Shown in pieces: positions 32,953 through 41,112 of a stretch of 44,652 nucleotides of DNA. Each line of letters opens with the position of its first letter. The first letter of the stretch is position 1. The notes beneath the pieces are model-generated. The model was given only the letters and a program-made list of their open reading frames with translations. It did no database searches and was not told the origin of the DNA. Both the position numbers and the translations under genes were made by a program. The stretch spans positions 1 to 44,652 of IMG/VR virus record IMGVR_UViG_3300015373_000010. One strand, given 5' to 3'. Source of the DNA: a virus.

Positions 32953-34001
32953 TGCAGTCGCCAGGTGCCGGCCGTGGCGTTGTTGCTGCCGTACTTGGGC
33001 AGCCCCTGGTTGTAGAGCGCCATCACGTCGTTCTTGTCGTAGCCGGCCGCCTCGTAGTTGCCGAGCATGAGCTGCTGCTGGCTGGGCGTGAAGTTGTTCC
33101 AGCTCTGGGGCGCGATCTGGTTGGGCGCGGGCAGGTTGTACTGCTGTTGCTGGCCGCCGTACATATTCGTGCCGTTGCCGGTGGCCTGCACGGCCTGGTC
33201 GGGGCTCGCGCCCTGCTGCCCGACGCCGATGCCGCTGCCCCACGCCGGGCCGCCCGCGATTTGCTGCTGCATGGTGTTCAGATCGGCCGCCTGGGGCTGC
33301 ATGCCAGTCGTCGCGCCGCCGCCGGGCGTGTACTGGCCCATCGCCGCCGCGTACAGGTCGCGCATACCGCCGGGGGTCGAGCCGAGTACCTGCTGGTATT
33401 TGGCCCAGTCGGCCGGGCCGCGCAGGCTGCTGAGCAACTGCAGGTACTGTTGGGCGTTCTGCTGCGCGAGCTGCGCCTGCTGCGCCTGGAACTGCTGCTG
33501 CGAAAAGCCCTGCTGCCAGGCCTGCTGCTGCGCGGACTGGGTCTGGGTGCCGGCGCCGGGCGCCTGGCCGGGGGCGTAGTAGCTGCCGTAAATCTGGGCC
33601 AACTGGTTGGCGTTCTGGAGCTGCGCCTGCTGCGCCTCGAAGGTCTGCTGGCCCTGCGTCGGCGCGGTGCCGGGCGCCAGGTACTGGCCAAACATGCCGC
33701 TCCACGCCTGGGCGTTCTGCTGCGCCTGCTCCTCGGCGGTGAGTGTCTTCTGGCCGACCTGGGGCGCGCCGCCGGCGCCAAACCACTGCCCGAACTGGCC
33801 GGTGAACCACTGCTCCTGGGGGTTGTTCCACTGGCCGTTCCACATGCCTGTCTGGGTGGCTTCATCGAGCTTCTTCTGCCACTCGAACATCGCCTGCTGG
33901 AGCGCCTGGTTGGCGCCCTGGTTGTTGGCCAGCGCCTTGTAGTACGCGCTCTGTGCGGCCGTATTGGCCAAATCCGTCGGCGACGACATGGAGTAGGGCA
34001 T
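32949..34001 (-). CDS. Gln-rich virion protein
   Basis: 350 residues, extremely rich in Gln, Ala and Gly (QNAQQYLQLLSSL, FQAQQAQLAQQ). Repeated units with YLAPGTAPTQGQQTFEAQQ and YYAPGQAPGAGTQTQ occur. It is probably an extended internal or ejection protein. It lies between the portal group and the giant protein. Confidence 0.65.
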   Translation of the reverse strand: MPYSMSSPTDLANTAAQSAYYKALANNQGANQALQQAMFEWQKKLDEATQTGMWNGQWNNPQEQWFTGQFGQWFGAGGAPQVGQKTLTAEEQAQQNAQAWSGMFGQYLAPGTAPTQGQQTFEAQQAQLQNANQLAQIYGSYYAPGQAPGAGTQTQSAQQQAWQQGFSQQQFQAQQAQLAQQNAQQYLQLLSSLRGPADWAKYQQVLGSTPGGMRDLYAAAMGQYTPGGGATTGMQPQAADLNTMQQQIAGGPAWGSGIGVGQQGASPDQAVQATGNGTNMYGGQQQQYNLPAPNQIAPQSWNNFTPSQQQLMLGNYEAAGYDKNDVMALYNQGLPKYGSNNATAGTWRLQ

Positions 34002-34004
34002 GGC

Positions 34005-34481
34005 TTAGCTCCTTGGCGGGGGTGGCATCATGGGTGGCGGTGGAGCGGCGCCCTGCGGACGCGGCAACGGTGGTCCTGGGGCGCCTGGCCCTGGCGGTAA
34101 CCCGCCTGGAAGACCTGGCGGCGCGCCTGGAGCGCCTGGAGGACCGAGTTGCAGCGGAGCTGGCCACTGCTCGGGCACCTCAATCGGCGGCGGGGCCGGC
34201 ACGCGCAGCTCCGGATAGCGCGCAATCAGCGCCCGATACACCTGGGTGAAGCCGCTGATGCCCAGCCGCTGCAGCTCGGCCTCGCGTCCGACCGGATTGG
34301 GCGAGCCGTCCGGGTTGAACAGCCTGGCCTTGTAGTACTCCAGCTTCTGGTCCTCGGTGACGTTGGCCGAAAACGGCGCGCGGCCGGGCGCGAAGGCCAG
34401 GGCGATCTCGGTCGAGGTCTGATCCAGCCAGATGGCCAGGTCGTTAGCGATCTCGTCCAGCGGATGCGTGCGACCGGGCAT
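34005..34481 (-). CDS. Portal-adjacent protein with Pro/Gly tail
   Basis: 158 residues. The first 95 are folded (PLDEIANDLAIWLDQTSTEI, DQKLEYYKARLFNPDG). The rest is Pro/Gly-rich, like the portal's own tail. It follows the portal directly. Possibly a head-completion protein. Confidence 0.65.
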   Translation of the reverse strand: MPGRTHPLDEIANDLAIWLDQTSTEIALAFAPGRAPFSANVTEDQKLEYYKARLFNPDGSPNPVGREAELQRLGISGFTQVYRALIARYPELRVPAPPPIEVPEQWPAPLQLGPPGAPGAPPGLPGGLPPGPGAPGPPLPRPQGAAPPPPMMPPPPRS

Positions 34482-36626
34482 TTAGCCTCCCGGCATGGGC
34501 ATCGCGCCACGCGGTGGGCCGGGCACCACCGGCGTACCTGGCACGCCACCCGGCGGCATACCCCCCGGACCGGCTCCGCCGGGAGGGGGTGGAGCGATCG
34601 GCAAACCCTGGCCTGGCGACGGGACGGGGTTTGGAGGCATGCCACCGGGGCCGGGCATGGGTGGGGCGCCTGGCGTGCCCCCAGGCAGACCCGCGCTACC
34701 CATGCCGGGCATGCCCGGTGGCGGCACGCCGGCCTGCTGCATCCTGCTCGCCTCCAGGGTGCCGATCTTCTGCAAGATGCTCTCCTTTAACTTGGCCTGG
34801 ATTTCCTGGCTACTCTTCAGATCGTGCAGCAGCCAGCTCTTCTCGACCTCGTCGGGATTGGCACCACTGCGCTCGACGGCGTCCTCGTAGGTGATCAGCT
34901 TGAGCTGCATCTTCTCGCCGATCGCGCGCGTCTCGATGATTTCGTTCGAGGGTGTGGAGGGTGCCAGCTTCGTCTCATACCTGTGTACGCCCTTGAGGTC
35001 GTCTGGCCCGACGCCCAGCCAGGTCGCCTTGCTGGTGCCGCTGATCGTTTTTTTGCCCTTCTTGGCCTCGATCTCGCCCCAGGCATAGACCTTCTCGCCG
35101 ATCCGGTTTTCGACCAGCCAACTCTCGAAGCCGGTGCGTTCGCCGAGCGCCACCTCGGCATTGCTGACGATGGGATCCCAGCCGAGTCGGGCCAGGTACG
35201 CCGCCTGGTTGAGCGCGTAGCCGCTCTGGTCTGAGGCGACCATGCCCTGCACTACGCTGGGCAGCGCCCACTCCAGCATCTTCTGGATGTTTTCGATGAG
35301 CTTGTCGCTGTCGATGCCGCTCCTGGGCTGGTCGATGGGCGCCACGTCGAACGGAAACAGCTTGCCGGGCTCGATCGTCTGCGCCTTCGAGTTGGCCTCG
35401 CGCGCGTCGGTGCCGTAGGGCATCGCCGGCAGGCCCGGCAGCACGCCCGGCGGGGTGGTCTTCTTGAAGGCCGGGTAGCCGGTCATGTACGCCGCGTTGC
35501 CCTGCATCGTGAGCAGTGCATCTAAGAGAGGAAAGAGCCTCAAAAACCCGAACAAGATGCTCAGCCCGGCGTGCTCGGGCAAGCGGCTGGCGGTGGTGAT
35601 GCCCAGCGCGTGGAAGTACGGGCCTTTGAGGGTGCGCAGCAGCGGGTCGCCGTAGCTATGCCGCAGCACGCGGCACAGGGTGCCCTCGCCGAGCGAGCCG
35701 GTGGGACCCTTGCGGCGCTGGTTGGGGCCGCTGAGCATGATCACCTGGGTCTGGTAGTCCCAGGCCTCGATGCAGCGGATGGTCTGCTCGCTCTTGCCAC
35801 TGCCCATGACGTGGCTCCACTCGGCCCTGGCCAGCTCGGCGGCCCTCGGGTCCAGGCCGCTCCACGACTTGGGCGAGACCACGTTGCCCGAGCTATCCAG
35901 GCCGGCGCCGAAGCGCTCCAAGGCCTCGACGTAGGGCAGCTCCTTGATCTCGACCACGCTGGTGAAGCCGTTTTCGTTCTTGGTGTAGTAGAAGGTCTCG
36001 GGCGGCACGTCGGTGGTCGCGATCGGGTACGGCAAGCTCAGCTTGTAGTTCTCGGTCTCGTGGTCGTACAGCCGATCCTTGGCGTCCTGATCGTATTCCT
36101 TGACTTGGTCAAGCTCTTTCTGCAGGTTGCTGCTCTTGTCCGAGTACTCGCCCCACGCCGTGCGCGTGCGCTCCAGGGTCTTCAGGACACCCTCGCCCTT
36201 GACCGCCAGGCTCCACATGAACAGCCGCAGCAACTGGCGCCTGGCCTCGGCCTCCTGGCGCTTCCATGACGCCTCGAAGAAGTTCTCCCTGAGCGTGCTG
36301 TTTTGCTGGTAGATGTCGCCGAAGCCGATGGGCTTGAAGACGGTCGTCACCGGGTTGACCGACAGGGCGGCGGTGACCGTCGTGGCGATGTGCAGCGCGA
36401 TGGGCGAGCGCACCTCGATGGCGGTTTTCCGATACGCCTCGGGAATCTCTATTGGTAATTCCCCAAAGAGCACCGCGTCGATGTCGGCGTACAGCTCGTC
36501 GCGGTCGCGGAACTGGCGCTTGAGGTCGCCGGCCAGCTCCATCACCGCGCGCTCGGCGGCCTCCTCGTCGGCGCTCTTGCCGCTGCCCTTGAACCAGTTG
36601 GCGGGCGGCGAGGCGTACATCGTCAT
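34482..36626 (-). CDS. Portal protein
   Basis: 714 residues. Placement two genes after the large terminase, length, and an alternating helix/strand core fit a podovirus-type portal. Segments include RSPIALHIATTVTAALSVNP, WKRQEAEARRQLLRLFMWSL, TTDVPPETFYYTKNENGF and LGITTASRLPEHAGLSILFG. The last 90 residues are Pro/Gly/Met-rich and probably line or extend from the channel. It forms the DNA gate at the capsid vertex. Confidence 0.8.
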   Translation of the reverse strand: MTMYASPPANWFKGSGKSADEEAAERAVMELAGDLKRQFRDRDELYADIDAVLFGELPIEIPEAYRKTAIEVRSPIALHIATTVTAALSVNPVTTVFKPIGFGDIYQQNSTLRENFFEASWKRQEAEARRQLLRLFMWSLAVKGEGVLKTLERTRTAWGEYSDKSSNLQKELDQVKEYDQDAKDRLYDHETENYKLSLPYPIATTDVPPETFYYTKNENGFTSVVEIKELPYVEALERFGAGLDSSGNVVSPKSWSGLDPRAAELARAEWSHVMGSGKSEQTIRCIEAWDYQTQVIMLSGPNQRRKGPTGSLGEGTLCRVLRHSYGDPLLRTLKGPYFHALGITTASRLPEHAGLSILFGFLRLFPLLDALLTMQGNAAYMTGYPAFKKTTPPGVLPGLPAMPYGTDAREANSKAQTIEPGKLFPFDVAPIDQPRSGIDSDKLIENIQKMLEWALPSVVQGMVASDQSGYALNQAAYLARLGWDPIVSNAEVALGERTGFESWLVENRIGEKVYAWGEIEAKKGKKTISGTSKATWLGVGPDDLKGVHRYETKLAPSTPSNEIIETRAIGEKMQLKLITYEDAVERSGANPDEVEKSWLLHDLKSSQEIQAKLKESILQKIGTLEASRMQQAGVPPPGMPGMGSAGLPGGTPGAPPMPGPGGMPPNPVPSPGQGLPIAPPPPGGAGPGGMPPGGVPGTPVVPGPPRGAMPMPGG

Positions 36627-36709
36627 GGGCAGTCACTCTTGTTTTCGGGATAGGGCACGGACGGCGGAATCTTCTTGATCGGCAGCGTGCCGGCCGGGCG
36701 TGTAGGCAT
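36623..36709 (-). CDS. 28-residue micro-protein before the portal
   Basis: ATG at 36709 overlaps the upstream stop (TGATG), and its stop overlaps the portal ATG (ATGA). The peptide is basic then polar (RPAGTLPIKKIPPSVPYPEN). Double overlap suggests it is at least translated and couples the portal to the gene upstream. Confidence 0.5.
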   Translation of the reverse strand: MPTRPAGTLPIKKIPPSVPYPENKSDCP

Positions 36710-37410
36710 CAGGCGCGCTGCTCCGTGACGTGGAAGTTGACTGGCGAGCCGTTCCAGATTGTGGCCACACCTGTATTGACGTACATGAACATCGCAACTC
36801 TGCGGACGCCAGCAGGCAGCGTCCCGTAGGTGACGAAGCTCAGGGCCAGCTGATAACTGACCGCTGGTTCGGCGGCTGCCGTACCAAGTTGCTGCAGGGT
36901 GCCGTCATATCCCCAACCGATGTAGACGTTGGCACTCAGCGTGTTGCAGTACACCGAAGCGGAGGCCTCGATGCGCACCTCCACACCAGTACTGGTGAAC
37001 GAACCGCCGACTGGCGTCTCGTACCACGTAGCGGCAGCAGGCGTCGCCCAGGAAAGTCCGTTCACGTAGCTGACGACGTGTGACTGCGCCGCGCCCGCCG
37101 GCAGGCTGACCTTGCCACCACCGTTGGCACTCAGGGTGATGTTCTTGGCGTTAATGGCGAGGTCGGTCCACTGAGCGGTGTCGCGGTTGTAGCTCTGGAT
37201 GTAGCCTGCCTTCGAGGTCTGGTCGTAGGCCAACTCCAGCCCGGCGCCACTCTGTGGGTAGAGCCAGCCTTGCACTCGGAGTGAGTTGGCGTCAATGATG
37301 CCGCGATGCGTGACCAGACCACTGCCGAGCTGCTGGCGCCCGTTGGCGCTCTGCCCCTGGCCGGTGGCCAGCACCGGCGGCAGGAAGCTGGGCGGATTGG
37401 AGAACGTCAT
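36709..37410 (-). CDS. Fibre/head-decoration-like protein between terminase and portal
   Basis: 233 residues from the ATG at 37410, overlapping the terminase stop (ATGA). Beta-rich: GSGLVTHRGIIDANSLRVQG, KNITLSANGGGKVSLPAGAA, and a jelly-roll-like C-terminal half (VGGSFTSTGVEVRIEASASV, VYIGWGYDGTLQQLG). It resembles a fibre-tip or decoration protein, and a position between terminase and portal is unusual for one. It may have been inserted. Confidence 0.65.
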   Translation of the reverse strand: MTFSNPPSFLPPVLATGQGQSANGRQQLGSGLVTHRGIIDANSLRVQGWLYPQSGAGLELAYDQTSKAGYIQSYNRDTAQWTDLAINAKNITLSANGGGKVSLPAGAAQSHVVSYVNGLSWATPAAATWYETPVGGSFTSTGVEVRIEASASVYCNTLSANVYIGWGYDGTLQQLGTAAAEPAVSYQLALSFVTYGTLPAGVRRVAMFMYVNTGVATIWNGSPVNFHVTEQRA

Positions 37411-38786
37411 CCCCAGCTGATGCCCACCACGTTCTGCTCCGGCTCCGGTGCCGCTTCGATCGACAGCCCGTACCTCAAGGCGTCCGGGGCGTGGTCCTCG
37501 GTCTTGGTGCCGTGCAGCTTGTCGGCGACGTCCTCGGGATCGAGCGGGTCGTGCACCATCGCCGGCAGGGTGCGCACGAGGTTCGGGCAGCGGTCCTTGA
37601 AGATGCGCAGGCGCGGCGCCTGCTCCGGCGTCCAGGCCATCGTGCGGCGGCACACCGCCCAGCCAGTCCTGCGGTTGTTGTGCCCCGGAATCACCGGCCA
37701 CCCCCCGGCGTCGGCGTACACCTGGGCGATCGACGGCCGCCCCGACTCGGTCCTGGCGTTAAACATCGACGGATCGAGCACCCTGGCGACGATGCGCTCG
37801 TCCTCGGAGGCGTCCACGATGACCTTGGCCTGCTCCTCGTCCCTGAGCCCGGCGCCATACCTTTCTCTATACACGTAGATCGGCCGCTCGCCCTCGGGGT
37901 CACGCGCGAACCAGAGTGCGCAGAACGGCGCCGCGTAGCCGTAGTCCACGCTGAGCCAGCGAGGCCAGTGCTCGGGTATCTCGAATGGCTCCACGACGTG
38001 CACCTCGGGATTCCAATCCTCGAAGAACATCCCGTCAGGGGCGACCCACAGACCCAACCTGAGCCGCTGATACAGATACCCGGTCAGGGTGTCCAGGGTC
38101 TTCAGGTACTGCTCGCCGAACTCGGTCCACTCGGAGGTGGCGTGGTCATACAGAAGGGGGTTGTCTTCATGCCGTGTATCGAGCAGAAGACACTCACCAC
38201 GGTCGCAGCGCTGCTTGAGCCAGTGATAGGGGTCTGCCGGGTTACAGTCGGCGATGAGTTGCTGGTAGCTGAGCACGCCGTTGCGCAATCGGGACACCAG
38301 AAGCTCCCAGTCCAGTTGGTCAAGCTCGGTCGCCTCCTGCACGTAGATCAGATCGAACTCGGTGCTTTTGACCTTCTCGGGATCGTCCAGCCCGGCCAGG
38401 GCGATGATCGCCCCGTTCGGGTAGCGGTACTCCTGATCCTCGGTCCAGAAGCGCACGCCTGACGGCTCGGGCAGCACCTTCTTCTCGTAGGTCACCAGCG
38501 CCGCCTGGGTGAGCGACTTCCTGACCTTCCTGACGATCGCGGCACGGATGGGCGCGTGGTAGGCGATGAACGACAGCTTCTCCAAGGCCGCCCGGCTTTT
38601 GCCCGTGCCCGCCGGTCCGGCGAGCACGACTTCCCGTCCGCGATAGCGCATCAGGTCCGAAGCGGCCCCAAACGGCCTATACGCAGACTGCTGCGGCCGG
38701 ACACTCACAATCTCGGGTGAGAGCCCCGAAATGTGATCTTGGTGTGATGTCCCAGCGTGCCGCCTCGGGCGCAGGCTCGTGGTCAC
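37407..38786 (-). CDS. terL: Terminase large subunit
   Basis: 459 residues from a GTG at 38786; a GTG at 38708 (VSVRPQQSAYRPFG) is an alternative. ATPase: Walker A GPAGTGKSRAALEK near residue 60, Walker B FDLIYVQEATE, and motif III-like LLVSRLRNG followed by LIADCNPADPYHW. The nuclease domain shows acidic residues in RWLSVDYGYAAPFCALWFAR, ARVLDPSMF and EDHAPDALRYG. It pumps and cuts DNA during packaging. It starts the long leftward late operon. Confidence 0.93.
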   Translation of the reverse strand: MTTSLRPRRHAGTSHQDHISGLSPEIVSVRPQQSAYRPFGAASDLMRYRGREVVLAGPAGTGKSRAALEKLSFIAYHAPIRAAIVRKVRKSLTQAALVTYEKKVLPEPSGVRFWTEDQEYRYPNGAIIALAGLDDPEKVKSTEFDLIYVQEATELDQLDWELLVSRLRNGVLSYQQLIADCNPADPYHWLKQRCDRGECLLLDTRHEDNPLLYDHATSEWTEFGEQYLKTLDTLTGYLYQRLRLGLWVAPDGMFFEDWNPEVHVVEPFEIPEHWPRWLSVDYGYAAPFCALWFARDPEGERPIYVYRERYGAGLRDEEQAKVIVDASEDERIVARVLDPSMFNARTESGRPSIAQVYADAGGWPVIPGHNNRRTGWAVCRRTMAWTPEQAPRLRIFKDRCPNLVRTLPAMVHDPLDPEDVADKLHGTKTEDHAPDALRYGLSIEAAPEPEQNVVGISWG

Positions 38787-38825
38787 CTTGGGACGGGAGT
38801 GTAGCGCGCCGTTACAAATGGTTGC

Positions 38826-39047
38826 CTAGTCGAAGGGCAAGCTCCCGTTGAGGGGCTGGATAGTGGCCTGCTGGCGACGAGAGTAGTCGGCCTGGTTGGG
38901 CCAGCGCTTGGACACGCAGCGGCGCAGGACTTCGTGGTTGAGTGAGGTGCCACGCCGCTCGGCATCGTCAGCGAGGTCGGCGTAGAGCGCCTCCGGCATG
39001 CGCACGGTGACCCGCCTGGAGCCACGCAAAGACACACGGGGTGACAT
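38826..39047 (-). CDS. Ribbon-helix-helix repressor
   Basis: 73 residues. RRVTVRMPEALYADLADDAERRGTSLNHEVLRRCV is a clear Arc/MetJ-type ribbon-helix-helix, with RVTVRMP as the DNA-reading strand. Four GACGTCA-type sites begin 7 bases upstream of its ATG, so it very probably represses itself. It lies between the small and large terminase genes and so may time the late operon. Confidence 0.88.
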   Translation of the reverse strand: MSPRVSLRGSRRVTVRMPEALYADLADDAERRGTSLNHEVLRRCVSKRWPNQADYSRRQQATIQPLNGSLPFD

Positions 39048-39053
39048 ACGTTT

Positions 39054-39093
39054 GACGTCATTTTAGACGTCACTCGGCGTCAAAACGACGTCA
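39054..39093. promoter_or_regulatory. Four-fold GACGTCA operator
   Basis: GACGTCA at 39054, 39066 and 39087 and GGCGTCA at 39076, all in the same direction. The CGTCA cores are 12, 10 and 11 bases apart, so all face one side of the helix. This is the expected array for cooperative ribbon-helix-helix dimers directly before their own gene. Confidence 0.8.
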
Positions 39094-39208
39094 CTTTGAA
39101 CTCGATTTCCCTCGCGCGCGCGCGTATTAAGAGCAAAACTTTCGAGCCGCGCGCTTTTTGGCAGGAAAAAACGTACCATCGAGGAGTCGGTAGTCAACTC
39201 CCTCCGAC

Positions 39209-39281
39209 CCTGTCTAGGCCGGACTTACCTCCGGCCGACAGGCAGGCACGCCCCTGGTGCGTTGCATACCGCCAGGGGCGT
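39209..39281. other. Two adjacent strong hairpins in the terL-terS spacer
   Basis: Hairpin one: CCTGTC, bulge TA, GGCCGGA, loop CTTACC, TCCGGCC, GACAGG (39209-39242). Hairpin two: ACGCCCCTGG and CCAGGGGCGT around a 14-base loop (39248-39281). No T tract follows on the minus strand; the plus strand continues CTTGC. They could be RNA stops, a structured RNA, or DNA structure recognised for packaging. Confidence 0.5.
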
Positions 39282-39529
39282 CTTGCTAGCCTGGAGCTGA
39301 GGGGTGGACTTCCGACCAGCCAAGCGGGCGCCGGTGGTGACACACCGTCCCGCCCCCTCTACCCCGAATAGAGAAAATTTTCAGAGGTAGGGCTGGTAGT
39401 ACGTGGGGGCCGGGAAGCGTGCCCCGATGGTGGTACCCGTACCCGCCGCCCTCACGCGCACGATCCTTAGGGCGCACGGGGCGAGTCGCGAGGCTACCCT
39501 CCCCCCAGTGTTTACTTGGCAGGTATCCC

Positions 39530-39573
39530 CTAGTCGAGAGTGACTAGTAGGCTCGCCAATCTCAAGCGAGCCT
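39530..39573. terminator. Tandem hairpins downstream of the small terminase
   Basis: CTAGTC/GACTAG around GAGAGT (39530-39547) is followed at once by AGGCTCGC/GCGAGCCT around CAATCTCAA (39549-39573). They begin 23 bases after the terS stop, in the direction of its transcription. No T tract is present, so an RNA processing or packaging-related role is as likely as termination. Confidence 0.45.
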
Positions 39574-39595
39574 GGCGCGTACTGAGGCTACGTAC

Positions 39596-40066
39596 TTACA
39601 GGACGTCAGCCGGGGTGAATCCGCTGACCACCTTGACAATTGGCGTCACGCTAACCTCGCTACGATCCCGGTACTTCTCTGGCCTCATAGCCTTGAGCAT
39701 CAAGGTGAGTAGCTGGTCACTGTATTGAGTGATGTAGCCAGCTAGCAGGCCACCCTGATAGACAGGCTGCCGGACTCCACGGAACGCCCGGCGGATGGCC
39801 TCAGCCTCTAGCCTGTCAGCTAGCTGGTCTCGGGCGTACTGCTCACGTACGAGAAAGCTGCCATCCTGCTCACGCCATCTTGCCAATTGCGAGGCACTTG
39901 CCCCGGCAGCCGTGAGCGCAGCCGTGACCGTGAAGTACTTAGGCAAGCCGGCCAGATACCTGTCCTGTACCTGCTCTTCCGAGATACGCCGTTTCGACTT
40001 AGGTGGCGGAGCCGCGACCACAGTCCCGGCCAGTTCAGCCACAAACCTAGACTGCCCACGCGGCAT
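39596..40066 (-). CDS. terS: Terminase small subunit
   Basis: 156 residues. A basic start (KSKRRISEEQVQDRYLAGLP) leads into a DNA-binding HTH region (TAALTAAGASASQLARWREQ). The oligomerisation segment GVRQPVYQGGLLAGYITQYS, followed by DQLLTLMLKAMRPEKYRDR, is typical of the small-terminase family. It recognises the packaging site and recruits the large subunit. It is separated from terL by a repressor gene and a long spacer, which is unusual. Confidence 0.88.
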   Translation of the reverse strand: MPRGQSRFVAELAGTVVAAPPPKSKRRISEEQVQDRYLAGLPKYFTVTAALTAAGASASQLARWREQDGSFLVREQYARDQLADRLEAEAIRRAFRGVRQPVYQGGLLAGYITQYSDQLLTLMLKAMRPEKYRDRSEVSVTPIVKVVSGFTPADVL

Positions 40067-40576
40067 AGGGTGAGGATAGTCTCCCCCATCAAGGCGCCTG
40101 CCACGTTAATAATCATTTAACAATAGCTTAGACGTTATTTAGGGATATCACCTAAATTATTCCGCATAGTGCTGTTGTCGCAAGTCGAGAGGCTCAAGCG
40201 GCACACAAGACCAGGGTCGGGCTAGCAGGCATCACGAGTGTCTCGCCCCTATCCCCTGGCACAACAGTAGACGCTGAGCGCCTTCGGGAGTCCCGATAAG
40301 CAGCCATAGCGTGAATACGGAAGTAGGACGTGACCACGACGGTTAGTCGGGCTAGCACCCCGGCACCTAGTTGCGGATTGAACCCTGGCACCGAGTCATT
40401 CAACGGACTGTATTGCTACAGACGTTCCGACTGTGTCTAGTTGCGGGAAGTGCGGCGAAGCTTAAACGCCGGGACTCGCGAGGATGGCAGGCTCCGGACG
40501 TCGCGTCACGAGTGTAGACAGACACTCAATGCAATTGATCAAGCGTGACTCAAACGACCACCGGCGCTCTCCGGTG
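40067..40576. other. Non-coding control region between terS and the right operon
   Basis: An AT-rich patch lies at about 40103-40160, unlike the rest of the window, and probably holds divergent promoters. It includes TTAGACGT (40128-40135), also present in the repressor operator (39063-39070). GTCGGGCTAGCA is repeated at 40216 and 40346. Hairpins GAGTGT/ACACTC (40510-40527) and CCACCGG/CCGGTGG (40558-40577) precede the first RNA element. I see no gene in it. Confidence 0.5.
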
Positions 40577-40616
40577 GATATCTATCCCTCACCGGGCGCA
40601 AGCCCGGCTGACAGGG
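40577..40616 (+). repeat. 40-base leader repeat, copy 1
   Basis: Begins GATATCTA and ends GCTGACAGGG; it matches copy 2 (41565-41604) at 37 of 40 positions. The core folds as CCGGGC-GCAA-GCCCGG with a GNRA loop. An outer stem pairs ATCCC with GGGAT just beyond the end. It lies 14 bases before the first hammerhead-like element. Confidence 0.75.
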
Positions 40617-40630
40617 GATGACTTTCACAA

Positions 40631-40773
40631 GTCGATAACACGAGCAGGTAAGTAAGCATGGCAGTGACCTACGTGGCATGGCGGAGCAACCGGGCAACCG
40701 GGACCGCGAACACTGTACCTACCCTGCTCGTGTCTGCCGGGATTGGTCGCCCGGTACTGATGAGACAGACCAA
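40631..40773 (+). ncRNA. Type II hammerhead-like RNA, variant with long stem III
   Basis: Stem III is an 11-base perfect helix (ACACGAGCAGG 40638-40648 with CCTGCTCGTGT 40723-40733) closing a 74-base insert. C 40734 would be the cleavage nucleotide. Stem I is TGCCGGG/CCCGGTA with loop ATTGGTCG, then CTGATGA (40757-40763) and GAC pairing with GTC (40631-40633). Loop bases TTGGTC pair with GACCAA (40768-40773). It departs from the consensus in GATAA instead of GAAA and in its short stem II, so it may be slow or inactive. Confidence 0.6.
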
Positions 40774-40794
40774 ACAAACATTGGGAGTAGAACA

Positions 40795-41112
40795 ATGTCG
40801 AAGTTCCATTATCACGTCGGACACAACATGGCCGGTTATATGCCGGAGTCCGACACGTACACCTACGCCACGTTGCGCGAAGCTATGAGCGCTTCGCTTT
40901 CCGACGTGAAGTTTGATCTAGATTCCGCGTGGGATGGCTATCTCGGACTCACACCGGCCGAACGCAAGCAGTACGGCATCGCGAAGCCGCGCAAGTCCGG
41001 CTCACAGGGTGACTATTGGGTCAACTTCGATGGTCGCGCGGACTACCACTATTGGGTCTCGCAACGCTGCGACTGCGATGAGGGTAGCCAGGAATTGGAG
41101 GCGCAGTCATGA
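40795..41112 (+). CDS. Hypothetical protein, first gene of the right operon
   Basis: 105 residues; GGAGTAG at 40784 sets the start. It is polar and aromatic (FHYHVGHNMAGYMPESDTYT, GDYWVNFDGRADYHYWVSQR) and ends with CDCDEGSQELE. Several His, Cys and Trp suggest a small folded domain. No family recognised. Confidence 0.7.
   Translation: MSKFHYHVGHNMAGYMPESDTYTYATLREAMSASLSDVKFDLDSAWDGYLGLTPAERKQYGIAKPRKSGSQGDYWVNFDGRADYHYWVSQRCDCDEGSQELEAQS

Larger units (their letters stand above)
39094..39595. other. 500-base non-coding spacer between small terminase and repressor
   Basis: No convincing gene on either strand. It holds an alternating CG tract (around 39112-39125), the hairpins listed separately, and many inverted repeats. 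Its position next to the small terminase gene is where pac or cos sites commonly lie, so it is the best candidate for the packaging start. This rests on position only. Confidence 0.4.

Noticed and set aside
40340-40405. tRNA-like TTCAATCC word near 40370 on the minus strand
   Set aside because: The flanking bases do not form a T arm or acceptor stem, and no anticodon arm is visible.
40658-40888. 76-codon frame starting at ATG 40658
   Set aside because: Its start lies inside the stem III insert of the third hammerhead, and most of it overlaps the better-supported gene at 40795.
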